Positions 24,732-33,896 of a DNA stretch of 64,000 nucleotides are shown here, piece after piece. A model generated the notes under the pieces. That model did no database searches. It saw only the letters and a program-made list of their open reading frames with translations, and was not told the DNA's origin. Position 1 is the stretch's first letter. Each line of letters opens with the position of its first letter. Source of the DNA: Tardiphaga alba (GTDB taxonomy: Bacteria; Pseudomonadota; Alphaproteobacteria; Rhizobiales; Xanthobacteraceae); NCBI RefSeq assembly GCF_018279705.1, contig NZ_CP036498.1:1505001-1569000 (forward strand), written 5' to 3'. Position numbers and translations under genes: made by a program.

Positions 24732-25925
24732 TTAGTTACTGACCAGCGGGCAGTTGCCGGCTGCCATCTTCCTGAAGGCCTCATCGCCCTTGATTGTTTT
24801 GACGATCGCGTAATAGTCCCATGGCTTCGTGGACTGGGATGGTTCCTTGACCCGGGCGAGATACATGTCGTGCACCATGCGACCATCGGCACGGACGGTA
24901 CCGTTCGGGGCAAAGATGTCCTTCACGGGTAGTGCCCGCATGGCCTCGGCGACCTTTCCGCCCGCCGTCGATCCCGCCTTCTGCGTGGCACGCAGATAGT
25001 GAAGCACAGCGGAATACTCGCCCGCCTGGGCCATGGTCGGCATGGCGCCGACCTTGTCGAAATATCGCTGCGACCACGCGCGGGTTTCGTCGTTCATGTC
25101 CCAATAGAACGCGGTTGTCAGATAGACGTTCTTGGCGACATTCAGCCCCAATGCGTGGACATCACTGATATAGACCAGTAGCGCCGCGAGCCTCTGGCTC
25201 TTCGCGATGCCGAATTCGTTCGCCTGCTTGATGACGTTGATGAGGTCCGAGCCGGCATTGGCCAGACCGATGACATCGGCCTTGGATGCTTGGGCCTGCA
25301 GCAGGAAAGAGGAGAAATCCGACGTGTTGAGCGGATGCTTCACATCGCCGATGACACTGCCGCCCTTGGCAAGTACAGCGTCGGTGACGTCCTGCTGCAA
25401 GGATTTGCCGAAGGCATAGTCGACGGTCAGGAAGAACCATTGTTTGGCTCCTTGGTCGACGATCGCGCTCCCGGTACCACGGGCGAGTGCGTAGGTGTCA
25501 TAGGTCCAGTGAAAGCCGGTTTTCGAACACGCCTTGCCGGTCAGATCCGACGAGCCGGCACCGGAAACGATCGAAACCTTGTCCTTGTCTTCGGCGAGCT
25601 TCTGGACCGCGAGCGCGATGGCCGAGGTGGTCAACTCCGACACCATCGACACGCCGTCGGAATCAAACCATTTCCGCGCAATAGAGATCGCTACGTCCGG
25701 CTTGTTCTGATGATCTGCCGAAACGAGTTCCACTTTGACTGCAGGAAACTCCTTCGCGAAGTCTGCGATTGCGAGCTCGGCGGCAACGACTGCGCCTTTT
25801 CCTGCGATCGCGGCATAGGGACCGGACATGTCGGTCAACACGCCCACCTTGATCGGCATCGTTTGTGCGGCAACTGCTGTGGACCAGCAGACGACCGCAG
25901 CCGACATCGCTGCAAGCTTTAGCAT
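24732..25925 (-). CDS. ABC transporter substrate-binding protein (branched-chain amino acid type)
   Basis: A 397-residue periplasmic binding protein of the Peripla_BP_6 class. It has a signal peptide (LAAMSAAVVCWSTAVAAQ), then PIKVGVLTDMSGPYAAIAGKG, SADHQNKPDVAISIARKW and SGAGSSDLTGKAC...HWTYDTYALARGTG. GGAGG sits upstream of the ATG. The family binds amino acids but also aromatic and other carboxylates. No permease or ATPase genes are adjacent, so it must share another transporter or is an orphan receptor. It heads the minus-strand operon and is divergent from the TetR gene. Confidence 0.93.
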   Translation of the reverse strand: MLKLAAMSAAVVCWSTAVAAQTMPIKVGVLTDMSGPYAAIAGKGAVVAAELAIADFAKEFPAVKVELVSADHQNKPDVAISIARKWFDSDGVSMVSELTTSAIALAVQKLAEDKDKVSIVSGAGSSDLTGKACSKTGFHWTYDTYALARGTGSAIVDQGAKQWFFLTVDYAFGKSLQQDVTDAVLAKGGSVIGDVKHPLNTSDFSSFLLQAQASKADVIGLANAGSDLINVIKQANEFGIAKSQRLAALLVYISDVHALGLNVAKNVYLTTAFYWDMNDETRAWSQRYFDKVGAMPTMAQAGEYSAVLHYLRATQKAGSTAGGKVAEAMRALPVKDIFAPNGTVRADGRMVHDMYLARVKEPSQSTKPWDYYAIVKTIKGDEAFRKMAAGNCPLVSN

Positions 25926-25982
25926 TGGTTCCTCCCAGTATGTTTTTTGAAAGCATGGCAGAGGGGTGAAATCAAAACAACA

Positions 25983-26010
25983 ACAAAAGTGACTGGTGAG
26001 TCACTTTTGT
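25983..26010. promoter_or_regulatory. Palindromic operator between the receptor and TetR genes
   Basis: Twelve-base arms acaaaagtgact and agtcacttttgt are exact reverse complements around ggtg. The site lies 57 bp from either start codon of the divergent genes at 25925 and 26067. This position and symmetry are those of a TetR-family operator controlling both directions. Binding by the adjacent TetR is inferred. Confidence 0.75.
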
Positions 26011-26066
26011 GGATTTGTCGCAGTTGGCGGGGTCGGCTAGTGTGTCGCGGGGAGATGATCGACCAC

Positions 26067-26714
26067 ATGCCGCGTATCCGTAAGACGACGACCGTTGCTC
26101 AATCGAATGATGACCCGAAGCCTACGCGCGCCGAGAAAGTTGCGCGAAACCGCAAGGCGTTACTCGAAGCTGGAGCAGAGGTCGTTGGCGAGGTTGGCTA
26201 TGAAGAGGCCACCATCGCCGAGATTTCGAAGCGGGCGGGATTGGCGCACGGGACGTTCTACAAGCATTTCGAGTCGCGGCAGGCGATGTTCGACGAGCTG
26301 CTGCCGACATTGGGAGACCGGCTCCTCGACGAGGTCAGGCAGCAGGTCCGCGGATCCCAAGACATACTGGAAGTCGAGGAGAAGGGGTTTCGCGGATTTT
26401 TCGACTTCTTGGTCCGCAATCCCGGCTTCTATCGCGTCGTCAACGAGTCAGAAGTGGTCGCGCCGGCAGCGTTCGATCGCCATATCTCCAACCTCGCCCG
26501 GCACTATACCAGGGCCCTTCGTCGCAGTCTGAAAGACGGTGAGATCAGCGGGTTCGAGGAACGCGACTTGGAAGTCGTGGCATATGTTTTGATGGCCGCG
26601 AGATTTTACATTTATCTTCGCTTCTCAAAGCGCGGTGCCTCTGCGGCGAACATCCCCGAATGGGTCGTGTCGGCATATATGCGGTTCGTGGAACACGGCC
26701 TCAAGGGCAAGTAG
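26067..26714 (+). CDS. TetR family transcriptional regulator
   Basis: A 215-residue regulator. The N-terminal HTH is clear: RKALLEAGAEVVGEVGYEEATIAEISKRAGLAHGTFYKHF. The ligand domain carries GFRGFFDFLVRNPGFYRVVNE, common in repressors of acyl-CoA or aromatic degradation genes. ATG 26067 is preferred over 26055 because GGGGAG lies 12 bp upstream of it and immediately abuts the other. It is divergent from the receptor-GST-ligase operon and probably represses it through the 25983-26010 palindrome. Confidence 0.92.
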   Translation: MPRIRKTTTVAQSNDDPKPTRAEKVARNRKALLEAGAEVVGEVGYEEATIAEISKRAGLAHGTFYKHFESRQAMFDELLPTLGDRLLDEVRQQVRGSQDILEVEEKGFRGFFDFLVRNPGFYRVVNESEVVAPAAFDRHISNLARHYTRALRRSLKDGEISGFEERDLEVVAYVLMAARFYIYLRFSKRGASAANIPEWVVSAYMRFVEHGLKGK

Positions 26715-26765
26715 TGCCCGGGCCGTTCGCCCGCCATGCGCAGATTTCAGATCGCGACGTAGTGC

Positions 26766-27377
26766 TCAGGCCTCACGGGCAAGTTTGTGCGCGAGCTGTT
26801 TCGAGGTGTAGATCAACGTTTCGATCGCGTGGGTAGATCTGCTGCGGTTCGGTTTCACCAGCTCCTGGAGGATCAGGCCGTCGATCCCAGCGAGGATGAA
26901 GCGAGCGAGCAGGATGTAGTTTTGCGACGACAATTCGGTCTTGCCGGATTTGCTCGTGAGCTGATCGCGATAGAGGCGGAGATACGCTTCATATTGCTGG
27001 TCGGCCAGCCACTGCGCTCCTTCGCGAAGCGCGTAAAGTGTGAGTTCGTACTGCACGATCTGTCGCGTCCGCGACTGCATGATGGACCGCCAGGTCCCGC
27101 GCACGAGAATCTCGATGCGTTCATCGAGATCGGGCTCCTTGCCTGCGCGGTCCTCGCGCAGCCGCTCGGCGATCTCGTCGATCATTGCCTCCAGAACTGC
27201 GACGAGAAGGGCGCTCTTGCTCTCGAAATGATAGTGCAGGGTCGCGAGCTGGACATTTGCTTCCGCCGCGATTTTCCGTGTGGTCGTACCGAGAACGCCT
27301 GTCTTCTCCAGAGCTTGCAGGGCCCCCTGGATAATCTGCGCACGCGTGATTTCGCTCTTCGACATCGTGGTCTTCAT
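26766..27377 (-). CDS. TetR family transcriptional regulator
   Basis: A ~203-residue regulator with the HTH block ALEKTGVLGTTTRKIAAEANVQLATLHYHFESK at the N-terminus and an all-helical ligand domain. The start is ATG 27377 or 27365; the frame extends upstream to 27446 but into unconserved sequence. It is divergent from the amidohydrolase gene at 27543, with two 18-bp tandem repeats between them. It is the likely regulator of the amidohydrolase-transporter cluster. Confidence 0.9.
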   Translation of the reverse strand: MKTTMSKSEITRAQIIQGALQALEKTGVLGTTTRKIAAEANVQLATLHYHFESKSALLVAVLEAMIDEIAERLREDRAGKEPDLDERIEILVRGTWRSIMQSRTRQIVQYELTLYALREGAQWLADQQYEAYLRLYRDQLTSKSGKTELSSQNYILLARFILAGIDGLILQELVKPNRSRSTHAIETLIYTSKQLAHKLAREA

Positions 27378-27465
27378 GCGTCGATGTTTCTGCGATGCGT
27401 CGATCCCTGTCAAATCGTCGCGCTCGTTTCCTGTCCCGCGGCGCACAAAATGTCAGCATCACTGC

Positions 27466-27504
27466 CTAAAATTGGTCGCTTGACTAAAATTGGTCGCTTG
27501 ACCA
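27466..27504. promoter_or_regulatory. Tandem operator upstream of the M20 amidohydrolase
   Basis: The 18-mer ctaaaattggtcgcttga occurs twice head to tail (27466-27483 and 27484-27501). The second copy ends in a full inverted repeat TGGTC-GCTT-GACCA (27491-27504); the first copy has TGGTC-GCTT-GACTA. The spacing puts two dyads on nearly the same helix face, 39 bp before the start codon at 27543. A double TetR site is the simplest reading. Confidence 0.65.
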
Positions 27505-27542
27505 GATTGTAGACAACGAAGTCGAGAAAACGGGAATCTGGA

Positions 27543-28781
27543 ATGACGCTCAAGGTGGACGGCGATCGCCTGTGGTCTGATCTCATGACGATGGCCGCCA
27601 TCGGTGCCACCGCCAATGGAGGATCCTATCGCACGTCGCTGTCGGACGCCGATCGCGATGGCCGCAACCTGTTCGTCCATTGGGCGAAGGAGGCCGGACT
27701 CGGCATCACTGTTGACAAGATTGGCAATATTTTCGCGCGTCGCGAGGGGCAGGACCCAAGTCTGGCCCCCGTGATGATGGGGAGCCATCTCGATACACAG
27801 GCGCCGGGCGGCCGGTTCGACGGCGTGCTCGGGGTGCTGGCAGGTCTCGAAGTCGTGCGGACGCTGGACCGTGCGGGGATCAGGACGCGCCGGGCCATCG
27901 AGGTGGTCAACTGGACCAATGAAGAGGGCGCGCGTTTTCCGCCCGGTGTGGTCGGCTCCAACCTGTTTGCGGGGCGCACAACGCTGGAAACGCTGTACCA
28001 GACGCGCGATCGTGCCGGAATCTTCATGGGCGACGAGCTGAAGCGTATCGGCTATCTCGGCGAAGCCGAGGTCGGCCAGCGGCCGGTAGACAGCTATCTA
28101 GAACTGCATATCGAGCAGGGGCCCGTACTGGAAGCGGCCAATGTCGTCATCGGCGCCGTCACCAACACCTCGTGCCAGGGCGGCGGCATCATCGAAATCC
28201 TGGGCGAGAACGGGCACTCCCAGACCACGCGGATGTCGAAGCGGCGCAACGCGCTGGTCGGCGCGGCCAGGATCATCGAGGCGATCGAGACGATCGGCAT
28301 GGCGCAGGAGCCGCACGGCATGGCCAGCGCCACCGTGATCGACATCCTGCCGAACAACCGGATCAACATTCCGCACAAGGCCGTCGTGCAGTTCCTGACG
28401 GTACATGCGGATCCGGAAGGGCGTGATCGCATTCTCGACGCCATCGAACAGGCGGTCGTCGCCATCGGCCGGGACAATCACTTCACCACGTCGTTCTCGC
28501 GCAATCCGCAGCGGCACAAGTTCGACTTCCCGGTCGAACTGGTGGAGTTGACGGAGCGTGTGGCCGGCCAGCTCGGCCATTCATCCATGCGGCTGCCGAC
28601 CTGGACCGCGCATGATGCGCTGAACATGCATGTGGTGTGTCCCACCGCATTGATCTTCTTGCCGTGCCGCGACGGCATTTCCCACAGCGAATTCGAGTGG
28701 TGCGAACCGCAACACGCCACGGCCGGCGCCGATGTGCTCGCCAATATGGTGCTCGATCGCGCGCAGCGGCCGGACGAGTGA
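27543..28781 (+). CDS. M20 family amidohydrolase (N-carbamoyl-L-amino acid hydrolase/allantoate amidohydrolase-like)
   Basis: A 412-residue metal-dependent hydrolase. Metal ligands are visible in MGSHLDTQAPGGRFDG (H and D), NEEGARF (E-E), LELHIEQGP (H) and a C-terminal DGISHSEFEW (H). The HIEQGP block is specific to the ureidohydrolase/carbamoylase branch. The usual dimerisation motif is altered to GENGHSQTTRM, so the substrate may differ from plain carbamoyl amino acids. It hydrolyses a C-N amide or ureido bond. It is first gene after the TetR operators, followed 48 bp later by the peptide transporter receptor. Confidence 0.9.
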   Translation: MTLKVDGDRLWSDLMTMAAIGATANGGSYRTSLSDADRDGRNLFVHWAKEAGLGITVDKIGNIFARREGQDPSLAPVMMGSHLDTQAPGGRFDGVLGVLAGLEVVRTLDRAGIRTRRAIEVVNWTNEEGARFPPGVVGSNLFAGRTTLETLYQTRDRAGIFMGDELKRIGYLGEAEVGQRPVDSYLELHIEQGPVLEAANVVIGAVTNTSCQGGGIIEILGENGHSQTTRMSKRRNALVGAARIIEAIETIGMAQEPHGMASATVIDILPNNRINIPHKAVVQFLTVHADPEGRDRILDAIEQAVVAIGRDNHFTTSFSRNPQRHKFDFPVELVELTERVAGQLGHSSMRLPTWTAHDALNMHVVCPTALIFLPCRDGISHSEFEWCEPQHATAGADVLANMVLDRAQRPDE

Positions 28782-28829
28782 CGGCCAGGATTTTGTTTCG
28801 GCGTTTAATCAAGGTGAGGAGGCAGGGAT

Positions 28830-30479
28830 ATGAGTGAATCGATTTCGTCTCGGGGGAACAACCCTACGACTGCGACGAATACCGGACCGTCACGGCGCGC
28901 ATTGCTGAAGGCGGGCGTCGCCGCAGCGGCGACCGTGCCGTTCCTGATGCGCGTCGATGAAGCGATTGCGCAGGGGATCGCGCCGAAACGGGGCGGAACG
29001 CTCACCAGCCTGCTGACGCCTGAGCCGCCGGTGCTGATGGTCGGCGTCAACGCCCAGGCACCGACGCTTACCGTTGTCAGCAAGATTTTCCAGCCGTTGT
29101 TCACGTATACGCCGACGCTCGATTTCGAGCCCGTGCTGGCCAAGAGCTGGACAGTGTCGGACGACAAGAAGGTCTACACGTTCCGCCTGCAGGAGAACGT
29201 GAAGTTCCACGACGGCAAACCGATGACGGCGGATGACGTCATCTTCTCGGCGATGAAGTTCTGGATGACGCTGTCGCTGCGCGCGCGCATCGTATTCGCC
29301 CGCATCGAAAAGGCGGAGGCGCCGGATCCGCACACGGTGGTCTTCACGCTGAAGGAGCCCTTCGCGCCATTCCTTTATGGCTTCGGCGGAACCGGTTTCA
29401 CCATCGTTCCCAAGCATCTCTATGACGTTGCCGACATGCGCAACAATCCCAATAACGCCAAGCCGGTCGGCACCGGGCCGTTCAAGCTGGCGGAATGGCA
29501 GCGCGGCAGCTTCATCAGGCTGCGCCGCAACGATGATTACTGGAAGCCGAACCAGCCTTATCTAGACGAGATCGTCTATCGTATCGTGCCCGACAGCCAG
29601 AGCCGCGCGGTAGCCCTGCAGTCCGGCCAGGTTCAGCTCGCCGGCGGCAATGATATCGAGCCATTCGACCTGCCGCGCTTCCAGGCGCAGCAGAATCTGT
29701 CGGTGACCCTGAAGGGTTGGGAATATTACGGCCCGCTCGCATGGATCGACATCAACAAGCGCGTCAAGCCGCTGGACGATGCGCGCGTCCGCCGCGCCAT
29801 GAGCATGGCGCTCGATCGCAACTTCATCCTGCAGAAGCTCTGGTTCAACAGCGGCAAGGTCGCCACCGGCCCACTCTGCGAGACCACGAAGTTCTACGAT
29901 GCGTCGGTCAAGCTGCCGCCATTTGACATCGCTGCCGCGAACAAGTTGCTGGACGAAGCCGGTCACAAGGCGGACGGGTCTGGCGTCCGCTTCACGATCC
30001 GGCATATGCCGTTGCCCTATGGCGAGGTCTGGACGCGCCTGTCCGAATATTTCCGCGCATCGATGCAGAAGATCGGCATCAATGTCACCATGGATACGAC
30101 GGATGCGGGCGGCCACACCGCGCGTATGGCGAAGTGGGATTACGACACGTCGATCAACTACATCTATCAGGTCGGCGACGCCAATATCGGCATGGAGCAG
30201 TACTTCACGTCGGAGAACATCAAGAACGTCGCCTTCAACAATGTCGGCGGCTACAACAATCCGCGCATCGATGAAATCCTTGCCAAAGCGCGGTTCGAGA
30301 TAAATCCGACCGAACGCCAGAAGCTGCTGTCCGAATTCCAGCGGATCGCAGTCGAGGATATGCCCTACATCTATCTGATCCAGATGAGCTTCCCGACTTA
30401 CTATTCCAAAAAGCTCAACAACACGATCACGACGGCAATGGGCATTGCCGACGACTTCGACGACGTCTTCCTCACATGA
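28830..30479 (+). CDS. ABC transporter substrate-binding protein (dipeptide/oligopeptide type)
   Basis: A 549-residue periplasmic receptor of the SBP_bac_5 family. The N-terminus has a Tat-like signal (SRRALLKAGVAAAATVPF). The body has GGTLTSLLTPEPP, FEPVLAKSWTVSDDKKVYTFRLQENVKFHDGKP and NPNNAKPVGTGPFKLAEWQRG. GGAGG precedes the ATG. It presents peptides or other amides to the permease pair encoded directly after it (4-bp overlap). Confidence 0.95.
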   Translation: MSESISSRGNNPTTATNTGPSRRALLKAGVAAAATVPFLMRVDEAIAQGIAPKRGGTLTSLLTPEPPVLMVGVNAQAPTLTVVSKIFQPLFTYTPTLDFEPVLAKSWTVSDDKKVYTFRLQENVKFHDGKPMTADDVIFSAMKFWMTLSLRARIVFARIEKAEAPDPHTVVFTLKEPFAPFLYGFGGTGFTIVPKHLYDVADMRNNPNNAKPVGTGPFKLAEWQRGSFIRLRRNDDYWKPNQPYLDEIVYRIVPDSQSRAVALQSGQVQLAGGNDIEPFDLPRFQAQQNLSVTLKGWEYYGPLAWIDINKRVKPLDDARVRRAMSMALDRNFILQKLWFNSGKVATGPLCETTKFYDASVKLPPFDIAAANKLLDEAGHKADGSGVRFTIRHMPLPYGEVWTRLSEYFRASMQKIGINVTMDTTDAGGHTARMAKWDYDTSINYIYQVGDANIGMEQYFTSENIKNVAFNNVGGYNNPRIDEILAKARFEINPTERQKLLSEFQRIAVEDMPYIYLIQMSFPTYYSKKLNNTITTAMGIADDFDDVFLT

Positions 30480-31468
30480 CGCAGAATCGTCTTCAAGCGA
30501 TGCCCCGCCTGATCGGATGGCGGGTGCTCAAGATGGCGGCGATGGTTTTGGCTATCGTCGTCGTCAACTTCCTCCTGATCCACGCTGCCCCCGGCGATCC
30601 CGCAAGCGCGATCGCCGGTCAGTCGGGGCAGGCCGATGCCGAATTCATGCAGCAATTGCGTGAGCAGTTCGGTCTCGACAAGCCGCTTCCGGTGCAGTTG
30701 TGGATCTACGTCCAGAAGGTGCTGACGCTGGATCTCGGCGTATCCCATCGCCTGCAGAGGCCGGTTCTGACCGTGATTTTCGAAAGACTGCCGGCAACGT
30801 TGCTGCTGACAGGAACGGCATTCGCGATCGCGCTGTCGAGCGGCATCGCACTTGGCGTCCGCGCAGCCCGCAAGCCGGGTGGCGTTGCCGACACCATCAT
30901 AATGGGTGTGTCGCTGTTCTTCTATGCCACACCGCTGTTCCTGGTGGGCATCGTGCTGGTGTTGGTCTTCGGCGTCTGGCTGAACTGGCTGCCGACCTTC
31001 GGCATGGAGACCGTCGATGTCCCGTTGCACGGTCTGGCGCGCATGGCGGATATCGCCCATCACGCCATCTTGCCCGTGGTGACGCTCGCGGTGTTCTATT
31101 CTGCCGTCTATGTGCGCCTGACGCGGGCATCGATGGTCGAGGTCTCGAGCCATCCCTTTATCAAGACCGCGCGTGCCAAGGGCGCCACGGAAGGCCGCAT
31201 CACCTGGGTCCATGTGCTCCGGAACGCGCTGCTGCCCGTCATCACGCTCGCGGGCATCCAGGCAGGGCATCTGATCGGCGGGTCCGTTCTCGTCGAGACA
31301 GTGTTCGCATGGCCGGGGATCGGCAGTCTCGCATTCGAAGCGCTGTTGGCACGCGACTACGACCTGCTGCTCGGCATCTTCCTGTGCACATCGGTGGTCG
31401 TGTTGATCTTCAATCTTCTGACTGACCTTCTTTATCTCGCATTCGATCCACGGGTTCAGGCGCTATGA
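30476..31468 (+). CDS. ABC transporter permease (DppB-type)
   Basis: A 330-residue inner-membrane permease with six predicted segments. It starts LIGWRVLKMAAMVLAIVVVNFLLIHAAPGDPA, the usual DppB opening with the PGDP loop. The cytoplasmic EAA loop is RLTRASMVEVSSHPFIKTARAKGATEGRI. It pairs with the DppC-type protein encoded downstream (4-bp overlap). Confidence 0.95.
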   Translation: MTQNRLQAMPRLIGWRVLKMAAMVLAIVVVNFLLIHAAPGDPASAIAGQSGQADAEFMQQLREQFGLDKPLPVQLWIYVQKVLTLDLGVSHRLQRPVLTVIFERLPATLLLTGTAFAIALSSGIALGVRAARKPGGVADTIIMGVSLFFYATPLFLVGIVLVLVFGVWLNWLPTFGMETVDVPLHGLARMADIAHHAILPVVTLAVFYSAVYVRLTRASMVEVSSHPFIKTARAKGATEGRITWVHVLRNALLPVITLAGIQAGHLIGGSVLVETVFAWPGIGSLAFEALLARDYDLLLGIFLCTSVVVLIFNLLTDLLYLAFDPRVQAL

Positions 31469-32295
31469 AAAATTTCATCAGACGCTATCCCCGTATGGCG
31501 GTCGGCAGCGCGATCATGCTCTCCATCGTCGCCATGGCGCTCACCGCGCCAATCCTGTTTCCGTTCTCTCCGTGGGACATGCGCGGAACCCCGTTCGAGC
31601 CGCCGGGCAGTCCGGAATTCCTGCTTGGCTCCGATGCGCTCGGGCGCGACATCGCGGCAGGGATCGCGCATGGCGCGTGGGTCTCGCTGATGATCGGAGG
31701 AGTCTCGACGCTGGCATCGCTTGGCATCGGCGTCAGCCTCGGCGCGCTCGCAGGCTATGTCGGCGGCCGTGTGGATGATGCCGTCATGCGGTTTGCGGAA
31801 TTCTTCCAGACCATCCCCAGTTTCCTGCTGGCGATCCTTCTGGTCGCGATCTTCCGCCCGAGCATCTTCTCGATCATCGCTGCGATCGCGCTGGTGTCCT
31901 GGCCACCGGTCGCCCGTGTCGTCCGTGCCGAGTTCCTGTCGCTGCGCAAGCGGGAATTCGTTCAAGCAGCCGAAGTCCTCGGCGTCTCTCATACGCGGGT
32001 CGTGTGGCAGACATTGCTGCCGAACGCATTGCCGCCGGTGATCGTGCTGGGAAGCCTGATGGTGGCCAACGCGGTGCTGACGGAGTCTGCATTGTCGTTC
32101 CTAGGCCTAGGCGATGCCAATTGGATGTCCTGGGGCTTTCTCGTCGGCTCCGGGCGGAGCGTGATCCGGATGGGCTGGTGGATCAGCGTTCTCCCGGGCG
32201 TTGCCATCTTCATCACGGTGCTCGGACTCAATCTGCTCGGGGAAGGGCTTCAGACATGGCTCAATCCGCGTCTGTCGAAGCGGGATATGCCATGA
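31465..32295 (+). CDS. ABC transporter permease (DppC-type)
   Basis: A 276-residue permease. FLLGSDALGRDIAAGIAHGAWVSL is the characteristic DppC periplasmic entry motif, and the EAA loop is FLSLRKREFVQAAEVLGVSHTR. It is coupled at both ends by 4-bp overlaps to the DppB-type permease and the fused ATPase. Confidence 0.95.
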   Translation: MKNFIRRYPRMAVGSAIMLSIVAMALTAPILFPFSPWDMRGTPFEPPGSPEFLLGSDALGRDIAAGIAHGAWVSLMIGGVSTLASLGIGVSLGALAGYVGGRVDDAVMRFAEFFQTIPSFLLAILLVAIFRPSIFSIIAAIALVSWPPVARVVRAEFLSLRKREFVQAAEVLGVSHTRVVWQTLLPNALPPVIVLGSLMVANAVLTESALSFLGLGDANWMSWGFLVGSGRSVIRMGWWISVLPGVAIFITVLGLNLLGEGLQTWLNPRLSKRDMP

Positions 32296-33896
32296 CCAAG
32301 ACTCTTCTCACCGTTGATGACCTGTCGATCGGGCTGCCGATCTATGCGGATCGTCCGCGCGCCGTCAGCAATGTCAACTTCTCGCTCAACGAGGGCGAGA
32401 TCCTGTGCGTGGTCGGCGAGAGCGGCTCCGGAAAATCCATGATCGCCAATGCGATCATGGGGCTGCTTCCCAAGGAGCTGCCCGTTCTCGGCGGTCGGCT
32501 CGATCTGCAGGGTGTCGAACTGCTGAAGCAGACGCCGGCGCAGCTCCGGAGCCTGCGCGGCGCCCGAATGGGCATGGTGTTCCAGGAGCCGATGGCGGCG
32601 CTCAATCCGCTGATGCGGATCGGGGATCAGATCGCCGAAGTGTTCCAGGTTCACGGGCTGCCGGGCAAGGAAGAACAGGTGGTCAGCCTGCTCAAAGCGG
32701 TCAACCTTCCGGACCCGGAAGCGCTGATCCATGTCTATCCGCACATGCTGTCTGGCGGCCAGCGGCAGCGCGTCGTGATCGCGATGGCGATCGCGCTGGA
32801 GCCATCACTCCTGATTGCCGACGAGCCTACGACGGCGCTTGACGTGACGACCCAGGCGCAAATCCTCAAACTGATCCGCGAGATCCAGAAGCGGCGCAAT
32901 TCCGGCGTCCTGTTCATCACCCACGATTTCGGCGTGGTGCGGGAAATCGCCGATCGCGTGATCGTCATGAAAGACGGTGAACTGGTCGATCAGGGGGCGA
33001 CGAGCGACGTCCTCGAACGCCCCGTGCACGACTACACCAAGAAGCTGCTCGCGGCGATGCCGAAGCCGAACATGGACCCGCCACGGCCGCGCGCCGAGCA
33101 GACGGTCCTCAAGGCATCCAGCCTGCGCAAGACGTTCTGGCGCGGAAGCAAGGAAGTCGCTGCGCTCAACAACATCAATCTCGATCTGCGCAAGGGCGAG
33201 ACCATCGGCCTTGTCGGCGAAAGCGGATCGGGCAAGTCGACCTTCGCCAGGACCATCGTCAATCTGATCACGCCCGACAGCGGCGAGATCCGGTTCGAGG
33301 GAACGGACCTTCGCGGGCTGTCCCGTAAGCAATGGAAACCGTTCCGCAAGCGCATCCAGTTCCTATTCCAGGATCCGTTCGAGTCCCTGGATCCGCGCCG
33401 TTCGGTCGGGGACATCATCGCGGACGGGCCCATGGCGCATGGAGCAAGCGCGAAAGAGGCGCGCGCCATTGCGCGCGAGAAGCTGCAGCTTGTCAGTCTC
33501 GATCCGTCGGCGCTGGATCGCTGGCCGCATGAATTCAGCGGCGGGCAAAGGCAGCGCATCGGCATCGCGCGTGCTTTGGCGCTGAATGCCGAATTGCTGA
33601 TCGCCGATGAACCGGTCTCGGCGCTCGACGTATCGGTGCAGGCCCAGATCCTCGATCTCTTGGAGGGCCTGCGTGACAAGCTCGGCCTGTCGATGCTGTT
33701 CATCACCCATGACATGCGGGTCGCCGCACAGATCTGCGATCGCATCGCGGTCATGAAACTGGGCCAGATCGTTGAAGAGGCGCCGGCCAGGGAACTGCTG
33801 TCCAATCCGCAGCATCCCTACACGCGAACATTGATCGCGTCCGTGCCGGGACTGGCGGACGAAAGTGCCAATTATCGCGCTGTGGAGGCTTCATGA
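32292..33896 (+). CDS. ABC transporter ATP-binding protein, fused DppD-DppF type
   Basis: A 534-residue protein with two complete ABC ATPases. Domain 1 (about 5-255) has Walker A GESGSGKSM, signature LSGGQRQR and Walker B LLIADEPTTALD. Domain 2 (about 275-530) has GESGSGKST, FSGGQRQR and LLIADEPVSALD. This is the DppD plus DppF pair in one chain, a common arrangement in alphaproteobacteria. The frame extends far upstream, but ATG 32292, overlapping the DppC stop by 4 bp, is the clear start. Confidence 0.95.
   Translation: MTKTLLTVDDLSIGLPIYADRPRAVSNVNFSLNEGEILCVVGESGSGKSMIANAIMGLLPKELPVLGGRLDLQGVELLKQTPAQLRSLRGARMGMVFQEPMAALNPLMRIGDQIAEVFQVHGLPGKEEQVVSLLKAVNLPDPEALIHVYPHMLSGGQRQRVVIAMAIALEPSLLIADEPTTALDVTTQAQILKLIREIQKRRNSGVLFITHDFGVVREIADRVIVMKDGELVDQGATSDVLERPVHDYTKKLLAAMPKPNMDPPRPRAEQTVLKASSLRKTFWRGSKEVAALNNINLDLRKGETIGLVGESGSGKSTFARTIVNLITPDSGEIRFEGTDLRGLSRKQWKPFRKRIQFLFQDPFESLDPRRSVGDIIADGPMAHGASAKEARAIAREKLQLVSLDPSALDRWPHEFSGGQRQRIGIARALALNAELLIADEPVSALDVSVQAQILDLLEGLRDKLGLSMLFITHDMRVAAQICDRIAVMKLGQIVEEAPARELLSNPQHPYTRTLIASVPGLADESANYRAVEAS

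Noticed and set aside
22539..25922. Several 200-390-residue plus-strand frames opposite the ligase, GST and receptor genes
   Set aside because: Antisense shadows of genes with clear catalytic motifs on the minus strand.
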